NCBI RefSeq assembly: GCF_020080835.1
Contig: NC_058160.1
Span: 15,177,152 to 15,241,151 of the forward strand
DNA from: Cotesia glomerata
Lineage: Eukaryota; Arthropoda; Insecta; Hymenoptera; Braconidae
Direction of reading: 5' to 3'
Length of the DNA stretch: 64,000 nucleotides
The translations under genes and the position numbers were made by a program. Below the pieces are notes generated by a model. That model saw only the letters and a program-made list of their open reading frames with translations. It ran no database searches and was not told the DNA's origin. Shown in pieces: positions 61,917 through 64,000 of this stretch (positions are counted from its first letter, which is position 1; each line of letters starts with the position of its first letter).

Positions 61917-64000
61917 GCCCTTGCGTTACTTGGTTAAGGGATAGCGCAACTGTCACCGAAAGACAAGCCAAATGGCGCTCTAAATTAAGTAGATACAAAT
62001 TTAACGTCGTAGTCCGCCATAAAATCACCGAGCAATACGCGGAAGGGCTTTCTTATAACCCAGAAGGGCGTCCAGAATCTCCAGAACTCGCAATAAATAA
62101 TAATACCGAAAATAACTCTCTAGCGTTACCGATTTCTGCTTTAACGAAACTAAAAAGGTCAAACAAAATGCTCTCAGACGAAGAGGCGATCCAATCGGTC
62201 AAACGCCCCGGTCGCCCTATCGAATCTAAAAATCGACCACGAGTCAGCAGCGCTCCTGAAGTAAGAGAGACAATTGCCTCTCGACTTAGAAAAAGAGAAA
62301 TGGGAAAAACGCGAGTCCCACCAAAGGTGAATTATCACGAGACCAGCGATCTCGACCTAACTTCAGAAGATCCGAAGTCTCAAGAAACCAGAAATGAAGA
62401 GGAGGGGGACGACGAAGTCTTCCTTCCAGGACCAAGTACGAGTAACCAAACACCAGACATTGGCCAAGAGGGGGACGACGAGGCGGAGAAGGACGATGAA
62501 GCCGAAAAGGACAGCGAAAAGAGGGTTCCACAAAAACAACGACGGTCAACTCAAGAATTAGTAGAAATGATCGACGAACTCCTCAAAAGACGGCCACCAC
62601 AGGAAAACACCTATCGAGAGCGAGCTCTAGAGAAAATCCGTCGAGAAGAAGCGATATTCAACTATAATCCCCAAGAGTTAGCTGAAATAAAACGAACGAG
62701 TTCTGAGACAGCGAAAACAATTCGCCTAGCATTAAGTAAAATGCCTCCACTCTGGCGTAATGAAGAAGACTCCTTAGACAATGACACCGCAACCGAAATT
62801 TACGTCGACGAATTTCTCAGAGACAACAGCGAAAACCCTGAGGAAAAATCAAGTAGCGATATTAGTCCAGAAGACACCGAGAAAAGCGAAGATCCCAGCG
62901 AGGCGGAGCATCCCACCATCATAGAGCCAGCACCATCGACCTCAGCAGACGACATCAATTTCAGAAACGTCACCGATACATACGATAAAAATGAGTCAAA
63001 CATAAATACTCTCACTCCCCGTAACGTAAACAGATCGCGATTCGCGGGATATTTAGGAGACGGTCCGGAACCCCGAACCCCAATCTTCGGAAGAGTCCTC
63101 ATTCCCGATGAATTAGCGGCCATGGGAATCCATTATGACCATGCTAGTGGCCAAATCGTAGATGAAAACGGTGAAGCCATAAACGAAAGGGCCGAAACCG
63201 AATCGGCCAACCCCAATAACATACCTAATGAAACAGAATCGGAACAAAATAATTCACAGATTAATAATAAAATTATTCAATCACGCAGTAATTCAGTAAA
63301 ATCCAGCTCAGAAAAATCTAGCGATTCCGATAAAAATAGACGCGAAACAACTACAAGTGGGAATAAAACAGTGGGGGATGACGTAGGGAACCACCGATTT
63401 GGACCTCCCTTTGTCGCCTATGACCCTCCAACTTCCGAAGAGGCTGAAGATATGTTTGCTGAAAGGCGCCATCGACCAAGAATATCTTCTCCCTCGAGTT
63501 CAGACGAAAGTATACCGCCAAAAGGGTCCGAAATAAAAATCAAATTTTCAACCAGCCGAGACGGGCTTACTTATGCCCGAGACCACTTAGTACACTTTTT
63601 AGCAGCTGCCTGCGAGATAATAAAACCTGTAGCGAAACTGCTCCGCGACTTAAAATTTATAAATGCCGACGACCTTCACGCCTCAAAACCTACAAAGGGG
63701 GACGTATTTGTCACCAAGTTAGGTCGTTGTAAGATCTTTACGGTATTTATTAAAACAAAACATTTCGAAAAATTAGATCCAATCGACCTGATCGAAGGAT
63801 TGAGAAATCTTCGAGAATCAATGCACAAACATGACATTCATTCATTTCGCTGTGCAAAGCAGGGCGATGAATTTGACAACTTAGACATTCAAGCTTATTT
63901 ATTACACGAGTTAAGAGACTGCCCAATAACAATTACACTGTGCGAAGGGAACGTCGAGGTACCAGACGAATCCCTTCGAACAAAGATAATTGAAGAAAAT
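61917..64000 (+). CDS. pol: gypsy Pol, continuation (RNase H end, linker, macro-like domain)
   Basis: Open to the window edge. It begins with the end of RNase H (TVTERQAKWRSKLSRYKFNV, VRHKITEQYAEGLS), followed by a ~450-residue Glu/Asp/Ser-rich linker with the island GRVLIPDELAAMGIHYDH (~63.1 kb), then the macro-like region (63531-63963). The H2C2 finger and integrase would follow outside the window. No stops over 2.1 kb, so selection was recent or decay has just begun. Confidence 0.8.
63531..63963 (+). other. macro-domain-like region in gypsy Pol (plus-strand copy)
   Basis: Homologous to 39700-40128 with the same motif series: RDGLTYARDHLVHFLAAAC, KGDVFVTKLGRCKIFTVFI, GLRNLRESMHKHDIHSFRC, KQGDEFDNL, ITITLCEGNVEVP. 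The Asp of the HFLAADC motif is Ala here, while the Asp in GDEFD is kept. Conservation is much higher than in the adjoining linker, so it is a folded domain under constraint. Confidence 0.5.

Larger units (their letters stand above)
54798..64000 (+). mobile_element. gypsy-type LTR retrotransposon, plus strand, runs off the window
   Basis: 5' LTR (54798-55773), primer site (55784), leader, gag (57556-59070) and pol (from 58695 in the -1 frame) up to the macro-like domain at the end of the window. Same clade as the minus-strand element. Inserted in R1-clade LINE copy B: LINE sequence ends exactly where TGTTATGTCC begins. A MITE (61339-61914) and an RNase H deletion make it non-autonomous as seen. 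The 3' LTR and any env are outside. Confidence 0.85.

Overview
This is eukaryotic, AT-rich genomic DNA. Spliceosomal introns, insect-type LTR and non-LTR retroelements, MITEs and a U2 snRNA relic all point to an insect. A parasitoid-type hymenopteran is my guess, not something the sequence proves. I found no convincing single-copy host gene. Almost everything I can name is a transposable element, and elements sit inside elements.

Layout. (1) 0.2-0.95 kb: C-terminal relic of a Mutator-like transposase on the minus strand. (2) 2.4-45.9 kb, minus strand: an env-bearing gypsy-type LTR element. Its 3' LTR is at 2384-3402, env is in three pieces (5.4-6.9, 37.1-37.4 and 38.3-38.6 kb), pol at 38.6-44.1 kb and gag at 44.3-45.9 kb. 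No 5' LTR was recognised. (3) Inside its env lies a 30.2-kb MULE (6872-37076), with a 9-bp target duplication (8 of 9 bases match) and long inverted termini built from ~96-bp tandem units. At its centre are two head-to-head genes: a four-exon MULE transposase on the minus strand (18.2-23.5 kb) and a FAR1-like/PHD-like gene on the plus strand (23.8-29.4 kb). The two share intron positions and phases. (4) Inside the left MULE terminus is a TA-flanked palindromic element (8296-15569). It contains a TA-flanked MITE-like element (8578-15170), which contains a BEL/Pao retrotransposon (9161-15084, TSD ATTAT). This gives five nested levels. The palindromic element also carries a 100-N gap. (5) 46.5-50.5 kb: LTR-like, repeat-rich DNA of uncertain identity. 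(6) 50.6-54.8 kb: two R1-clade LINE copies on the minus strand, associated with (GT)n tracts. (7) 54.8-64 kb: a second gypsy-type element on the plus strand, related to the first, inserted into the second LINE and running off the window. It is interrupted by a TA-flanked MITE in its RNase H region.

What stands out. The MULE looks like a transposase duplicated head to head whose functions have since been divided: one copy keeps the DDE and SWIM domains, the other keeps the DNA-binding and PHD-like parts. Both gypsy elements carry two successive aspartic-protease (DTG) domains. Both also carry, between RNase H and integrase, a domain whose motif order resembles an OARD1/TARG1-type macro domain. 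These readings come from motif inspection only; no search or structure prediction was run.
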